Source of the DNA: Streptomyces klenkii
GTDB lineage: Bacteria > Actinomycetota > Actinomycetes > Streptomycetales > Streptomycetaceae
Reading direction: 5' to 3'
Assembly: GCF_003626645.1 (NCBI RefSeq)
Contig: NZ_RBAM01000002.1
Location: forward strand, 1-64,000
DNA: 64,000 nt
Positions 1 through 7,601 of the stretch are shown here, piece after piece. The notes beneath the pieces were generated by a model, which saw only the letters and a list, made by a program, of their open reading frames with translations, searched no databases and had not been told where the DNA came from. The stretch's first letter is position 1. Each line of letters opens with the position of its first letter. The position numbers and the translations under genes were made by a program.

Positions 1-123
1 GACATGCAACGCGTCACGGTCCGGATCCGCGTAGACCGCCACACTGGCAATCCCGGCATCCCGGCACGCGCGAGCAACGCGGACAGCGATTTCGCCACGG
101 TTGGCGATGAGCACCTTGCGCAC
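1..123 (-). CDS. accA2: Acetyl/propionyl-CoA carboxylase alpha subunit, N-terminus (partial)
   Basis: Only the first 41 codons are inside the window; the gene continues past base 1. Read on the minus strand from a GTG at 123 they give [20 protein letters not shown] and onward, the hallmark start of a biotin carboxylase domain (ATP-dependent carboxylation of the biotin arm). A strong GGAGGGA ribosome binding site lies at 130-136. In actinomycetes this alpha chain carries biotin carboxylase plus biotin carrier domains and partners the beta and epsilon subunits, which are encoded here at 10085-11914. The separation of about 10 kb is partly due to the accessory block that follows. Pyruvate carboxylase or urea carboxylase could begin similarly, but the neighbourhood favours acyl-CoA carboxylase. 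Confidence 0.85.
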   Translation of the reverse strand, partial: MRKVLIANRGEIAVRVARACRDAGIASVAVYADPDRDALHV

Positions 124-528
124 GATGGCTCCCTCCTTGAAACAAGGTGAGTTTAGGTACTGGCGACACTCTGTGCCGAGCCGACTCCCGAGGTGAGCTT
201 GCCCACACGGAGCGTGAACCGGAGGCCGTGTGCGCGCCAAAGTCCCCAGTTCTCCCACGGTACGCCGGGTATGAGGGTCTCCGCCGACCTTTGACTGTGG
301 CGGAGCTCTCCAACCGCGGCGCCGGGCGGGAAACAGCATTCTTTGTCGAGTCCCTACGAACGGGTGGGCCAAAGTTTGCGGGTCCGGGTTTCCGTGCCGC
401 GGGGCGGAGCGCCGCGGTCCCGGTCCCGGGACGGCCTCGGCCGGACCCCTTGCCCTGGGATCTACCCGTGAGTAGCGTCCCTTATGGCGCCGTACCCGCG
501 GTAACCCGAAGGTCTCAGGGGGTGACCC
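124..528. other. Divergent intergenic region, 405 bases, no gene supported
   Basis: No credible gene is seen; the long frame crossing this stretch lacks a start with a ribosome binding site and is a GC-rich shadow. It should hold the promoters of the carboxylase gene and the membrane protein gene. Towards the membrane gene there is TTGCCC (450-455), 17 bases, then TAGCGT (473-478), a plausible housekeeping-sigma promoter. Towards the carboxylase gene a TAAACT -10-like hexamer lies on the minus strand at 150-155 without a good -35. GC-rich partial palindromes occur near 395-435. Confidence 0.4.
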
Positions 529-1020
529 ATGACCACCCGCTTGCGCCGGTCCGTCGCCGGCCTCGCCGCGCTCGCCCTCGCCGCCGAGGGACTCGGCATC
601 GCCCTCATCAACTGGATCCTCGGCGTCGTCGTCCGCCGCCAGCGGATGTCCCTCGCGGGGAGCGATCCGGAGCTGATGTCCCTCGCCGCGTGGATCGCCG
701 GCGGGCTCTTCGCCCTCTACCTGCTCGGCTGCGCCTTCGTCGCCCTGCGTGCGGCCCTGCGCGACCGCCCGCCCCGTACGGCCGCCCGGATCCTGCTGGT
801 CACCTGCGGCGTCGTACACGGGCTCCTGGGCGCGTTCTGCGTCGCCCTCGTCGGCTGGGGCGCGTTCGCGGCCGTCATGGCCGTCCTCGCGCTGCTCGTG
901 TGCACGCTGCTGGCCTACGACCCGGCGGAGGCGGACCGGGCCCGGGACGGGGGCCGACGCCGGGGCCGGGGCCCGGGTCAGCCGCCGGAAGGCGTGGAGG
1001 CCGCCCCCGCGCCGCGGTGA
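529..1020 (+). CDS. Integral membrane protein, unknown function
   Basis: A 163-residue protein with about four hydrophobic helices, at roughly residues 8-35, 50-75, 85-105 and 106-128, then a charged Arg/Gly/Pro-rich cytoplasmic tail. The ATG follows AGGGGGTGACCC, a plausible ribosome binding site. No catalytic motif is visible. The last 43 bases overlap, tail to tail, the end of the IclR-type gene on the other strand, so the Arg/Gly/Pro-rich tail may be poorly constrained. Small membrane proteins of this kind are common in streptomycetes; the role is unknown. Confidence 0.7.
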   Translation: MTTRLRRSVAGLAALALAAEGLGIALINWILGVVVRRQRMSLAGSDPELMSLAAWIAGGLFALYLLGCAFVALRAALRDRPPRTAARILLVTCGVVHGLLGAFCVALVGWGAFAAVMAVLALLVCTLLAYDPAEADRARDGGRRRGRGPGQPPEGVEAAPAPR

Positions 1021-1754
1021 CGCGCGGCCAACTTCGCCGCCTCCGCCGCCACGTGGCGCAGCGTGCCCGTCAGCTGCGCGCGCCGGCGGTGGAAGTCCTC
1101 CAGGGGCACGGCGGCCGATACGGCCGTCATGGCGCGGCCTCCCGCCGCGGCTGGCACGGGCACCGCCACGCACGCCACTCCCGGCGCGCACTCCTCGACC
1201 TCTACTGCGACCCCCTCCCGCCGCACGCGCAGCAGCTCCGCGTCCAGCCGGGCCGGGGACGTGATCGTCCGCGGCGTGATCGCCCGCATCCCCGTACCGG
1301 TCAGGTAGCGCATCCGCGCCGCCCGCGGCAGAGCGGACAGCAGCACCTTGCCGTGGGCGGTGGCATGCCCGTCCAGGTCCCGGCCCACGGTGAACCCGCC
1401 GGTGGACGGCACCGCCGCGTTCCCCGCGAGGACGGCGATGGCCCCGTCCCGGTACGTGCTGAAGTACGTGTCCGCACCCGCCTCCCGCCGCGCCCGCAGC
1501 AGCAGCGCGTGCACCGCGTCGTCCAGCTGCATCTGCCGCTGGAACGCCTGGTGCAGGGCGGGTACGCGATAGCCGAGCGCGTACCCGCCGGGCGTACGGA
1601 CCAAATGCCCGCGAGCGGTGAGCGTGCCGAGGATCTCGTACACCGTGGAGAGGCTGTAGCCGAGCTGCCTGGCCAGCACCTTCGCCGGCACGGGGGCGCC
1701 GGCCTCTGAGACGGCGTCCAGCACGTCCAGGGCGCGGTCCACGGACTGGGACAT
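978..1754 (-). CDS. IclR-family transcriptional regulator
   Basis: A 258-residue protein with the two IclR parts: an N-terminal winged helix (about residues 1-65, [16 protein letters not shown] then [21 protein letters not shown]) and a C-terminal effector-binding domain (about 80-245) containing [25 protein letters not shown] sequence typical of the family. The frame is open much further upstream, but the start at 1754 (MSQSVDRA) matches the canonical family N-terminus, so the longer versions are rejected. The gene is downstream of, and co-directional with, the DJ-1/PfpI gene (104-base gap), so it could control that gene. IclR proteins usually repress a neighbouring catabolic operon; the ligand cannot be inferred. 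Confidence 0.88.
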   Translation of the reverse strand: MSQSVDRALDVLDAVSEAGAPVPAKVLARQLGYSLSTVYEILGTLTARGHLVRTPGGYALGYRVPALHQAFQRQMQLDDAVHALLLRARREAGADTYFSTYRDGAIAVLAGNAAVPSTGGFTVGRDLDGHATAHGKVLLSALPRAARMRYLTGTGMRAITPRTITSPARLDAELLRVRREGVAVEVEECAPGVACVAVPVPAAAGGRAMTAVSAAVPLEDFHRRRAQLTGTLRHVAAEAAKLAARHRGAGAASTPSGG

Positions 1755-1858
1755 GGGTGTACGGGGTTCCCTTCGGGCGAGGTCGGCGGACGGGCCTGTC
1801 GGGCCTGCCGGACCTACCAGCCTCGCACAGCGACCCGGCTCTTGGCCGAGCTCGTGAC

Positions 1859-2425
1859 CTAGCCCTTGACGGGGGCCTGCTCCCGCAGCAGCTCCACGAA
1901 GGCGCGCATCCACGCCGGCTGGTCGTTCCAGGCCCGGGCCGACACCATGTTGCCGTCCACGACGGCCTCCGCGTCCACGAACGTGCCGCCCGCGAGCTGG
2001 ACGTCCGGCCGGCACGCGGGCCAGGCCGCCGTACGGCGGCCCTTGAGGACGCCCAGCGGGGTCAGGGCGGTCACGGCGTGGCAGATGTGCGCGATGGGCT
2101 TGTTCCGCGCGAAGAACCACTTGATGATCCGCTGGAAGTCCGGATCCAGCCGCAGGAACTCCGGCGCGCGGCCGCCGGGGATGACGACCGCGGCGTAGTC
2201 GGCCGGGTTCACGTCCGCCAGCGCGACGTCCGCGGGCCAGCTGTGGCCGAGCTTCTCCGTGTACGTGTCGAAGCTCGCGACGAAGTCGTGCACGACGAAC
2301 TGGAGCTGCTTCACGGTGGGCGCGGCGATGTCCACCTCGTAGCCCTCCTCCAGCAGGCGCTGGTAGGGGTAGAGGACCTCCAGGTCCTCGGCGGCGTCAC
2401 CGGTCGTGATCAGGATCCTCGGCAT
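1859..2425 (-). CDS. DJ-1/PfpI family protein
   Basis: A 188-residue protein of the class I glutamine amidotransferase-like fold. AHICHAV at about 112-118 holds the nucleophile-elbow Cys115 followed by His116, and Glu89 in GGRAPEF is placed like the conserved acidic partner. YAAVVIPGG (78-85) is the typical preceding strand. Family members include glyoxalase III/deglycase-like stress proteins, intracellular PfpI proteases and isonitrile hydratases; the sequence alone does not choose between them. The start is set by MPRILIT preceded by GAGGAGC. Probably co-transcribed with the downstream IclR gene. Confidence 0.85.
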   Translation of the reverse strand: MPRILITTGDAAEDLEVLYPYQRLLEEGYEVDIAAPTVKQLQFVVHDFVASFDTYTEKLGHSWPADVALADVNPADYAAVVIPGGRAPEFLRLDPDFQRIIKWFFARNKPIAHICHAVTALTPLGVLKGRRTAAWPACRPDVQLAGGTFVDAEAVVDGNMVSARAWNDQPAWMRAFVELLREQAPVKG

Positions 2426-2578
2426 GGCTGGCTCCTCGCTCCTCGGGGTGGAGTCGTTGGCTATACCGGAATATGCGCCTTGACATGCCCAAGGAAACTT
2501 GCCCAGGCGGTGGGCTTCCGCCGGCGCACTCCCGTGCGCCCTTGACGTCATGGGTGCCGCAGGCCAAGTTTCGTAGAC

Positions 2579-2588
2579 GTCTGTAGAA
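2579..2588. promoter_or_regulatory. Candidate operator or promoter motif containing TCTGTAGAAC
   Basis: The ten bases TCTGTAGAAC occur 24-33 bases before the start of the 80-residue gene and recur before the peptide/methyltransferase operon (4227-4236). The core TTCT-GT-AGAA is a dyad. A related TTCTAC stands in front of the minus-strand XRE gene at 6745-6750. A binding site for one of the local XRE regulators, or a shared -10 element (TAGAAC), are both possible. Confidence 0.35.
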
Positions 2589-2611
2589 CCGGCAGACCGA
2601 CGGAGGCCGTC

Positions 2612-2854
2612 ATGGCACTGCTCTTCATCGCGAAGGACCCGAACACGAACGGCACCCAGTGCCCGACGGCTTGGGTGGACGACGAAGCTCAGGAAATCGT
2701 CGTCCAGGGCTGGAAGGCGGGGGAGGCCCTGCTGGCGAAGTGCCGGCAGTCCGGCCCCATCCCGGACAGCGAAGCGGTGGTGAGGCTGCCGATCCGTATG
2801 GTGCCCGCCATCAGGGAGGCTTGCGATGTCGCAGACCGACTCGGAGTTCGCTGA
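2612..2854 (+). CDS. Small hypothetical protein of the XRE/DUF6879 operon
   Basis: An 80-residue acidic, soluble protein (MALLFIAKDPNTNGTQ at the start) with no recognised domain. It has a good ribosome binding site (GGAGG at 2602-2606) and its end overlaps the next gene by 29 bases, so the two are translationally coupled. Together with the DUF6879 protein and the XRE regulator it forms the three-gene arrangement repeatedly seen in streptomycetes. The function is unknown; a partner or modulator of the regulator is an inference from context. Confidence 0.7.
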   Translation: MALLFIAKDPNTNGTQCPTAWVDDEAQEIVVQGWKAGEALLAKCRQSGPIPDSEAVVRLPIRMVPAIREACDVADRLGVR

Positions 2855-3347
2855 CCTCCTGGCGGACACCCGGCATTCAGCCGTGCACCTCGAAATGCGC
2901 GACTCCTACGGCATCGGTGAGGAAGCGGCCGCATTCGAGGCGTGGCGTGCCGGCCGGCGCCCGTCCCCCGAGCCGGACACCTGGTGGAACGACTTCCATA
3001 CGATGGTGCGTGACGCCGCGGCGCGTGGCGTCACGTTCCGCCGCGCACGAATCGTGTCCGAACCGGTGAGCGACTACATCAGATATGAGCACGACTGCAC
3101 TTATCAGAACGTCGCGGCGGGAGAACAGGTCCGCTGGCTGCCACGCCGCAGCGCATCGGATCTCGCTCTTCCCGGCAATGACTTCTGGCTGTTCGACCAG
3201 CGAGTCGTCATGTGGAACCACTTCACGGGCGACGGCGGCTCCGCCGGGCCGGAGGTGGACGAACGGGCCGGCGCGGTGAAGCTGTGCGCGGCCGCGTTCG
3301 AAGCCGTATGGGAGAGGGCCACGCCCCACGAGGAGTACCGGGTCTAG
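2826..3347 (+). CDS. DUF6879 family protein
   Basis: A 173-residue protein recognised as DUF6879 by its order of features: FADLLADTRHSAVHLEMRDSY near the N-terminus, EAWRAGRR, then ARIVSEPVSDYIRYEH (about 76-91), AGEQVRWLPRR and NDFWLFDQRVVMWNHF. This family is nearly always coded immediately before or after a DUF5753-type XRE regulator in streptomycetes, as here. CAGGGAGG supports the start at 2826, inside the preceding gene. No enzyme activity is established for the family; a role as regulator partner, like DUF397 proteins, is likely but inferred. Confidence 0.8.
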   Translation: MSQTDSEFADLLADTRHSAVHLEMRDSYGIGEEAAAFEAWRAGRRPSPEPDTWWNDFHTMVRDAAARGVTFRRARIVSEPVSDYIRYEHDCTYQNVAAGEQVRWLPRRSASDLALPGNDFWLFDQRVVMWNHFTGDGGSAGPEVDERAGAVKLCAAAFEAVWERATPHEEYRV

Positions 3348-3362
3348 CCCGCGCGGTCAGAG

Positions 3363-4214
3363 ATGCCCACACCACCTCCCTCGTCCAGCGTCCAGGCGGC
3401 GCGGAAGGCCGTCGGCGACCGGCTGCGGGAGGTCCGCCGGGACGCCGGGCTCACGGCCAAGGAAGTGGCCCGGCGTGCCGGCTGGTACTCCTCGAAAGCT
3501 TCGCGCCTGGAAAACGCCGTCACCCCGCCGTCGGACGCCGATATCCGCGCATGGTGCGCCGCATGCGGTGCGGACGGCTCGGCCGCCGACCTGATCGCCG
3601 CATCCCGCTCCGCCGACACCATGTACGTGGAGTGGAGGCGGGTGCAGCGCACCGGCTTGCGCAGGCTCCAGGAGTCGTACGTACCGCTGTTCGAGCGCAC
3701 CCGGGCCTTTCGCATCTACTGCTCCAACGTCGTTCCCGGCGTGCTCCAGACGCATGCTTACGCCACGGCCCTGATGAGCGCGATCACGGACTTCCACCGG
3801 ATCCCCAATGATGTCGCCGAGGCCGTTGACGCGCGATTGGCCCGGTCGCACGTGGTGCGTGAGGGTGACCACCGCTTCGCGCTCCTGGTGGAGGAGACCG
3901 TCCTGCGGCACCGTGTGGGCGACGCGGCGACGATGGCAGGACAACTCGGTTATCTGCTGTCCGTGATGGCCTACCCATCCGTTTCGCTCGGCGTGATCCC
4001 GTTCTCCGCCCCACGTCGTATGTGGATGATCGAGACATTCAGCGTGTACGACGATGTGATCGCACAGGTCGAGCTGCTGACGGCGCAGGTGAACGTGACT
4101 GCTCCCACCGAGGTGGCCCAATACGTCAAGGCCTTCGGCGAGTTCGCAGAACTTGCCGTGTACGGCGCCGAAGCGCGCGCCCTCATCACGGCGGCCGTGG
4201 ACGCCCTGGGGTAG
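3363..4214 (+). CDS. XRE-family regulator with DUF5753 domain
   Basis: A 283-residue DNA-binding protein. A helix-turn-helix of the lambda-repressor type lies at about residues 15-60 (GDRLREVRRDAGLTAKEVARR, then SKASRLENA). The rest (about 95-275) is the DUF5753 ligand or partner domain, with ERTRAFRIYCSNVVPGVLQT and FAVLVEE-like segments. It lies 15 bases after the DUF6879 gene, in the same operon. Such regulators pair with DUF397 or DUF6879 proteins and influence development or secondary metabolism in streptomycetes (for example WhiJ-type systems). It may govern the peptide/methyltransferase genes just downstream. Confidence 0.88.
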   Translation: MPTPPPSSSVQAARKAVGDRLREVRRDAGLTAKEVARRAGWYSSKASRLENAVTPPSDADIRAWCAACGADGSAADLIAASRSADTMYVEWRRVQRTGLRRLQESYVPLFERTRAFRIYCSNVVPGVLQTHAYATALMSAITDFHRIPNDVAEAVDARLARSHVVREGDHRFALLVEETVLRHRVGDAATMAGQLGYLLSVMAYPSVSLGVIPFSAPRRMWMIETFSVYDDVIAQVELLTAQVNVTAPTEVAQYVKAFGEFAELAVYGAEARALITAAVDALG

Positions 4215-4225
4215 TCGGCGTGGAA

Positions 4226-4235
4226 TTCTGTAGAA
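4226..4235. promoter_or_regulatory. Candidate operator TTCTGTAGAA upstream of the peptide gene
   Basis: TTCT-GT-AGAA is a dyad embedded in GAATTCTGTAGAACTCC, about 240 bases before the peptide start. Its core matches the site at 2579-2588. The distance suggests either a long leader, a promoter for an internal transcript, or a regulator site near the end of the XRE gene. Confidence 0.35.
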
Positions 4236-4473
4236 CTCCGTTGGGGCCAGGACGCCCCAGCCCGGGTGGGGCCACGGTGACGGCCGGGGAGGGGGCTCCA
4301 TGCGCCCTACTGCGGGCCCGTGTTCCTCAACTGTTGAAGACAGTTGAGGTACGAGCCGCTCTGTCCTCTTGCGGGCACCCCTACGACACCTGCACCGTAT
4401 CGGCGAACCCCCGAAGGGCAGGCAGCAGGCCCGGCTCGGGGCTCTACGGCAGCCTGGCAGAAGGAGACGCCTC

Positions 4474-4587
4474 GTGGGAAAGCACGGTGACGACAAGGGC
4501 GGAGAAGAAGGAGACAAGCAGCAGTCCCCCCGCGAGAGTGACGGGCAGTGGAACAAGCCCGTCACCGAACCGCCGAAGAAGAAGTGA
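4474..4587 (+). CDS. Candidate RiPP (imiditide-like) precursor peptide
   Basis: A 37-residue, very polar peptide with GTG start and an AAGGAG ribosome binding site at 4461-4466. It begins VGKHGDDKGGEEGDK, contains a single Asp-Gly (residues 23-24) in RESDGQW and ends TEPPKKK. The stop is 8 bases before the methyltransferase start, so the two form an operon. A longer frame from 4369 exists but lacks a ribosome binding site and is rejected. Actinobacterial imiditides are short charged peptides whose Asp is converted to aspartimide by an adjacent isoaspartyl-methyltransferase homologue; Asp23-Gly24 is the obvious target here. Assignment is by context and composition, not by sequence match. Confidence 0.65.
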   Translation: MGKHGDDKGGEEGDKQQSPRESDGQWNKPVTEPPKKK

Positions 4588-4595
4588 GCGCGTAG

Positions 4596-5765
4596 ATGAG
4601 TACCCCGGCACGCCTGGTCCAGATCCTCACCAACAAGGGCTCCCTGCCGCCGGAGTCCCCCTGGCGGGCTGCGGTCCAAGGCGTGCCGCGGGAACTCTTC
4701 CTTCCCGACACCTTCGAGGCCGGCGGCCACACGTTCGACCGTTCCGGGAACCCCGAGCGCTGGGCTCGGGCCGTCTATGCCGACCTGCCGCTCATCACCC
4801 AGGTCAACGAGGGCGTGGACCTCGGCGAAGACGCCTACCAGCGTCCCACGTCCTCCAGCTCCATGCCGACCGTCATGCTCGACATGCTCGGCTTGCTGGA
4901 CGTTCGCGAAGGCCAGACCGTCTTCGAGGCCGGAGCCGGTACCGGCTACAACGCGGCCTGGCTCTGTCACCGCCTCGGATCCGGCCGGGTCACCACCATG
5001 GACGTGGACCCGGGCATCGCCGAGCAAGCCGAGAACAACCTCGCCCGAGCCGGCTTCACCCCCCGGGTCCTGTGCGGCAACGCCGAAGATCGCCTGCTCC
5101 AGGGCGCGCCGTACGACCGGATCCTCGCCACGTACACCGTGCCCGAGATTCCCTACGCCTGGGTGGCGCAGGCCCCGCGCGGGCGGATCGTCGCACCGTG
5201 GGGCGGCGGCCTGTTCCACTACAGCTTCGCCGTCCTTGACGTCTCCGACGGGCGCGCCGAAGGCCGCTTCACCGGCAACCCGGCCTTCATGCACACCCGC
5301 AGCCGCCCCGGTGGCGGAGGGCGCCTGCGAGACTTCCTCCACCACGAGGACGACGGCGTCCCCGGCCGCACCACGGTAAGCCCGCTGCGCGTCACCGACG
5401 ATCCTGACGCCTTGTTCTACGTCGACCTGGCCGTGCGCGACGCGTGGCACTTCGTCGGCAAGGCCGACGACGGCAGCGGCGAATCCACCCTCTGGCTCTT
5501 CTCCCACGACAAGAAGTCCTGGGCCACGGCCGAGTACGTCCCCGGCGACCAGGCCGACTACGAGGTCGAGCAGTACGGGCCCCGGCGGCTCTGGGACGAG
5601 GTCGAAGCGGCCTACCGGCGATGGGAGCGGTACGGCCGCCCCGGCCGCGACCGCGCGGGCCTTGCCGTCGATTGCGAGGGCGAGCGGGTCTGGCTGGACG
5701 ACCCTAGCAACGTCATCGCGTCGCGTAGCCGAGGAACGCCGACCAGGTGCGGGGATCTACGGTGA
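4596..5765 (+). CDS. Protein-L-isoaspartate O-methyltransferase-like enzyme (peptide-modifying)
   Basis: A 389-residue SAM-dependent methyltransferase. Residues 80-125 hold the isoaspartyl-methyltransferase signature PTSSSSMPTVMLDML followed by motif I, VFEAGAGTGYNAAWL (109-123); TMDVDP (134-139) is the acidic motif binding the SAM ribose. The housekeeping repair enzyme is about 210 residues; the extra C-terminal 160-180 residues are typical of the actinobacterial homologues linked to RiPPs (graspetide, lanthipeptide and imiditide loci). No ATP-grasp, lanthionine synthetase or lasso enzyme is nearby, so the 37-residue peptide is the likely substrate. The last 53 bases overlap the DUF397 gene on the other strand. 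Confidence 0.8.
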   Translation: MSTPARLVQILTNKGSLPPESPWRAAVQGVPRELFLPDTFEAGGHTFDRSGNPERWARAVYADLPLITQVNEGVDLGEDAYQRPTSSSSMPTVMLDMLGLLDVREGQTVFEAGAGTGYNAAWLCHRLGSGRVTTMDVDPGIAEQAENNLARAGFTPRVLCGNAEDRLLQGAPYDRILATYTVPEIPYAWVAQAPRGRIVAPWGGGLFHYSFAVLDVSDGRAEGRFTGNPAFMHTRSRPGGGGRLRDFLHHEDDGVPGRTTVSPLRVTDDPDALFYVDLAVRDAWHFVGKADDGSGESTLWLFSHDKKSWATAEYVPGDQADYEVEQYGPRRLWDEVEAAYRRWERYGRPGRDRAGLAVDCEGERVWLDDPSNVIASRSRGTPTRCGDLR

Positions 5766-5898
5766 GGGTGGGGCCGGTGGGGTTCTTGGAGTCGCGTATG
5801 TGGACGGGGGATCGGTCTGGGCGGCACCCCATTTCCAGGCAGTTTCCGCCGCCGGGGTCGCTGTAGCTGGACTTGTGCCACTGCAAGGCTGTTCTCAT
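5713..5898 (-). CDS. DUF397 domain protein
   Basis: A 61-residue protein that is essentially one DUF397 domain: W-HKSSYSDPGGGNCLEM (7-23), HIRDSKNP (33-40) and a C-terminal WSAFL. DUF397 proteins are small partners of DUF5753-type XRE regulators in Streptomyces; in characterised pairs they modulate the regulator. The ATG overlaps the stop of the XRE gene (ATGA), so translation is coupled. It runs antisense through the last 18 codons of the methyltransferase gene, a layout that could allow transcriptional interference. Confidence 0.88.
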   Translation of the reverse strand: MRTALQWHKSSYSDPGGGNCLEMGCRPDRSPVHIRDSKNPTGPTLTVDPRTWSAFLGYATR

Positions 5899-6728
5899 AG
5901 TTCTCCCGCCAACCGCTCGATGAGGCTCAGCGATTCGTCGGGGCCGAGTGCCTGTGCGCGGATCTTGGCGTAGCGGTGGAAGCGCTGGGTCACCTCGGCC
6001 GGTTCGCTGAGCAGATTGCTGGTGCCCTGTCCCTCCAAGTAGACCATCATGCGGTGTTCCGGGGTCTGTACGAGTTTCATCGGCCCCCAGGCGCCAGCGT
6101 GCTGTCCCCGCAGTCCGCGGTCCATGGGCAGCACTTGAATGCTCACGTTGGGCCGCTGCGAGCAGTCGATGAGATGCTTCAACTGTCCACGCATGATGTC
6201 CCAGCTCCCGAACGGGCGGCGTAGTACCGATTCTTCCAGGACCATCTCGATCAAGGCCATTGGCTCGCGGTCGAACACCGCCTTGCGTGCCATTCTGGCT
6301 GCGACGATTTCCTCCACCATGGACTCAGGCAGGGGCGGGTAGCCGCCGCTGGTGAGTGCCCGCGCGTACTCTTCGGTCTGAAACAGTCCGTCCACCATGA
6401 AGTTCTCGTACGTGCAGAGTGTCAGTGCTTGTTGCTCCAGGCGGGCGAAGTCCCTGAAGTGCCTCGGGTACTTGTCCAGCCGCACGTACTTCTTCGCCGC
6501 CGTGAAGATGCCCATCCCGCAGCCGATGGACTTCTCCAGGCCGTCCAGCATCTGCTCGGTGGCGGGCTGTGCGCCTGTCTCCAAGGCGCTGATCGCCGAC
6601 CCCGTGTAGTCGATCTCCGCGCCCAGCTCCTCCTGTGTCATGCCCGCCCGCTTCCGCAGCAACCGCACGATCTCGGACGTGAGTTGCGCCGCCGTTGACG
6701 CCCGGTCCTTGTTCTCCTGGCTCGCCAT
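5895..6728 (-). CDS. XRE-family regulator with DUF5753 domain
   Basis: A 277-residue DNA-binding protein. The helix-turn-helix is at about residues 18-70 (LLRKRAGMTQEELGAEIDYTGSAISALETG, read in parts) and the DUF5753 domain follows at about 95-270, including ENFMVDGLFQTEEYARAL and an ISIQVLPM-like strand. It forms a coupled pair with the DUF397 gene and faces the peptide/methyltransferase operon, so it is the best candidate for its regulator together with the regulator at 3363. TTCTAC at 6745-6750, half of the dyad seen elsewhere in this block, stands just upstream and may be an autoregulatory site. Confidence 0.9.
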   Translation of the reverse strand: MASQENKDRASTAAQLTSEIVRLLRKRAGMTQEELGAEIDYTGSAISALETGAQPATEQMLDGLEKSIGCGMGIFTAAKKYVRLDKYPRHFRDFARLEQQALTLCTYENFMVDGLFQTEEYARALTSGGYPPLPESMVEEIVAARMARKAVFDREPMALIEMVLEESVLRRPFGSWDIMRGQLKHLIDCSQRPNVSIQVLPMDRGLRGQHAGAWGPMKLVQTPEHRMMVYLEGQGTSNLLSEPAEVTQRFHRYAKIRAQALGPDESLSLIERLAGEL

Positions 6729-6852
6729 TCCTCGGCCCCCCGCCTTCTACTCGACTCCACTGCACTCAAGGCGCGTTCGACTGGAGCCCACTGTTAACGC
6801 CAGTGCACGCTCCGTGATGGAAAACCTAGCGGGCCTCAGTGATGCTCGTCAC

Positions 6853-7284
6853 ATGAATCAGCAAGCCCACGTGACCGAAATCGAGTGGCTGCCGGCTGCC
6901 GGTCACCAACTCCGTAAAACCGGAGTCCACTTCGACGCCGTCCGTGTCCGCGGCGACAACGGCCGGCGGCTGGCCCATGCCATGGCCATGCTCACCCGTG
7001 GTCAGCCCGGTCCGATCATCGCGGAAGCGAACAACGGCAAGGCCATGTACTTCCTTCTGAAGGCCGGAAGCGCATCGCACCGTTCCTGGCCGGCAGGCGT
7101 CGAGCGGCTCGACTACGTACTCATTCCCGCGCTGTACGGAGCCACATGGCCGCTCTCATGGTGGTGGCGGCCCGCACCGGACGGGCCGCGGCTCGTGCAC
7201 ACGCTTCTTCTGCTCAGTACGGCCCGTGCATTTCTGGGGAGCACCCCCCGAGTGGCGGAAGGAATGGTGACCGAGGCGCCATGA
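6853..7284 (+). CDS. Hypothetical protein, streptomycete-specific
   Basis: A 143-residue protein starting MNQQAHVTEIEWLPAAG, with RGQPGPIIAEANNGKAMYFLL in the middle (about 50-70) and PALYGATWPLSWWW near 97-110. This pattern resembles small streptomycete proteins often found beside XRE/DUF397 pairs; I know no function. The start is uncertain: an in-frame ATG at 6817 also exists and neither has a clear ribosome binding site, so a leaderless transcript is possible. It is divergent from the XRE gene, and its last part is less conserved-looking and hydrophobic. Confidence 0.6.
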   Translation: MNQQAHVTEIEWLPAAGHQLRKTGVHFDAVRVRGDNGRRLAHAMAMLTRGQPGPIIAEANNGKAMYFLLKAGSASHRSWPAGVERLDYVLIPALYGATWPLSWWWRPAPDGPRLVHTLLLLSTARAFLGSTPRVAEGMVTEAP

Positions 7285-7300
7285 CCTCGTTGTGGCGGTC

Positions 7301-7585
7301 ATGATGAAGCGCATTGTTGCTGCCGCCGCTCTCACCGGCGCCGCTCTCACCCTGACCGCCACCGCCGCTTCGGCCGCTCCCATGCCGCAACCGCCCGTCA
7401 CCCACGCCGGAGGCGTCATCGCTCCGCCGGACGGCATGGACGCGCACCCGCCGACGAGCATCTATCCGGACGCGACGAACCAGCTGGGCAAGCTGAACCA
7501 GCTCAACCAGGTGGGGCAGGCCACGCAGGCGCTCGACCCGGTGCTCGGGATCCTCGCGCCGGTGACCGGCCTGCTGCCGATGTAG
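7301..7585 (+). CDS. Small secreted protein
   Basis: A 94-residue preprotein. Residues 1-26 are a classical Sec signal peptide (MMKRIVAAAALTGAALTLTA followed by an ASA-AP cleavage region). The mature part of about 68 residues is Pro/Gln/Asn-rich and ends in a hydrophobic LGILAPVTGLLPM. A GTG at 7292 could add three residues. There is no cysteine and no catalytic motif. It ends 16 bases from the end of the convergent Maf gene. A small exported structural or surface-active protein is possible; this is speculative. Confidence 0.65.
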   Translation: MMKRIVAAAALTGAALTLTATAASAAPMPQPPVTHAGGVIAPPDGMDAHPPTSIYPDATNQLGKLNQLNQVGQATQALDPVLGILAPVTGLLPM

Positions 7586-7601
7586 CGAGCTGCTGCCGGA
7601 C

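Noticed and set aside
147..1709. Long plus-strand frame of 520 residues
   Set aside because: It lies antisense to the IclR gene and crosses the promoter region; composition is Arg/Pro-rich with no domain, as expected of a GC-rich shadow frame.
4369..4473. Longer N-terminus for the peptide gene
   Set aside because: The upstream ATG lacks a ribosome binding site and the added residues are Arg/Leu-rich without similarity to the charged peptide; the GTG at 4474 has AAGGAG.
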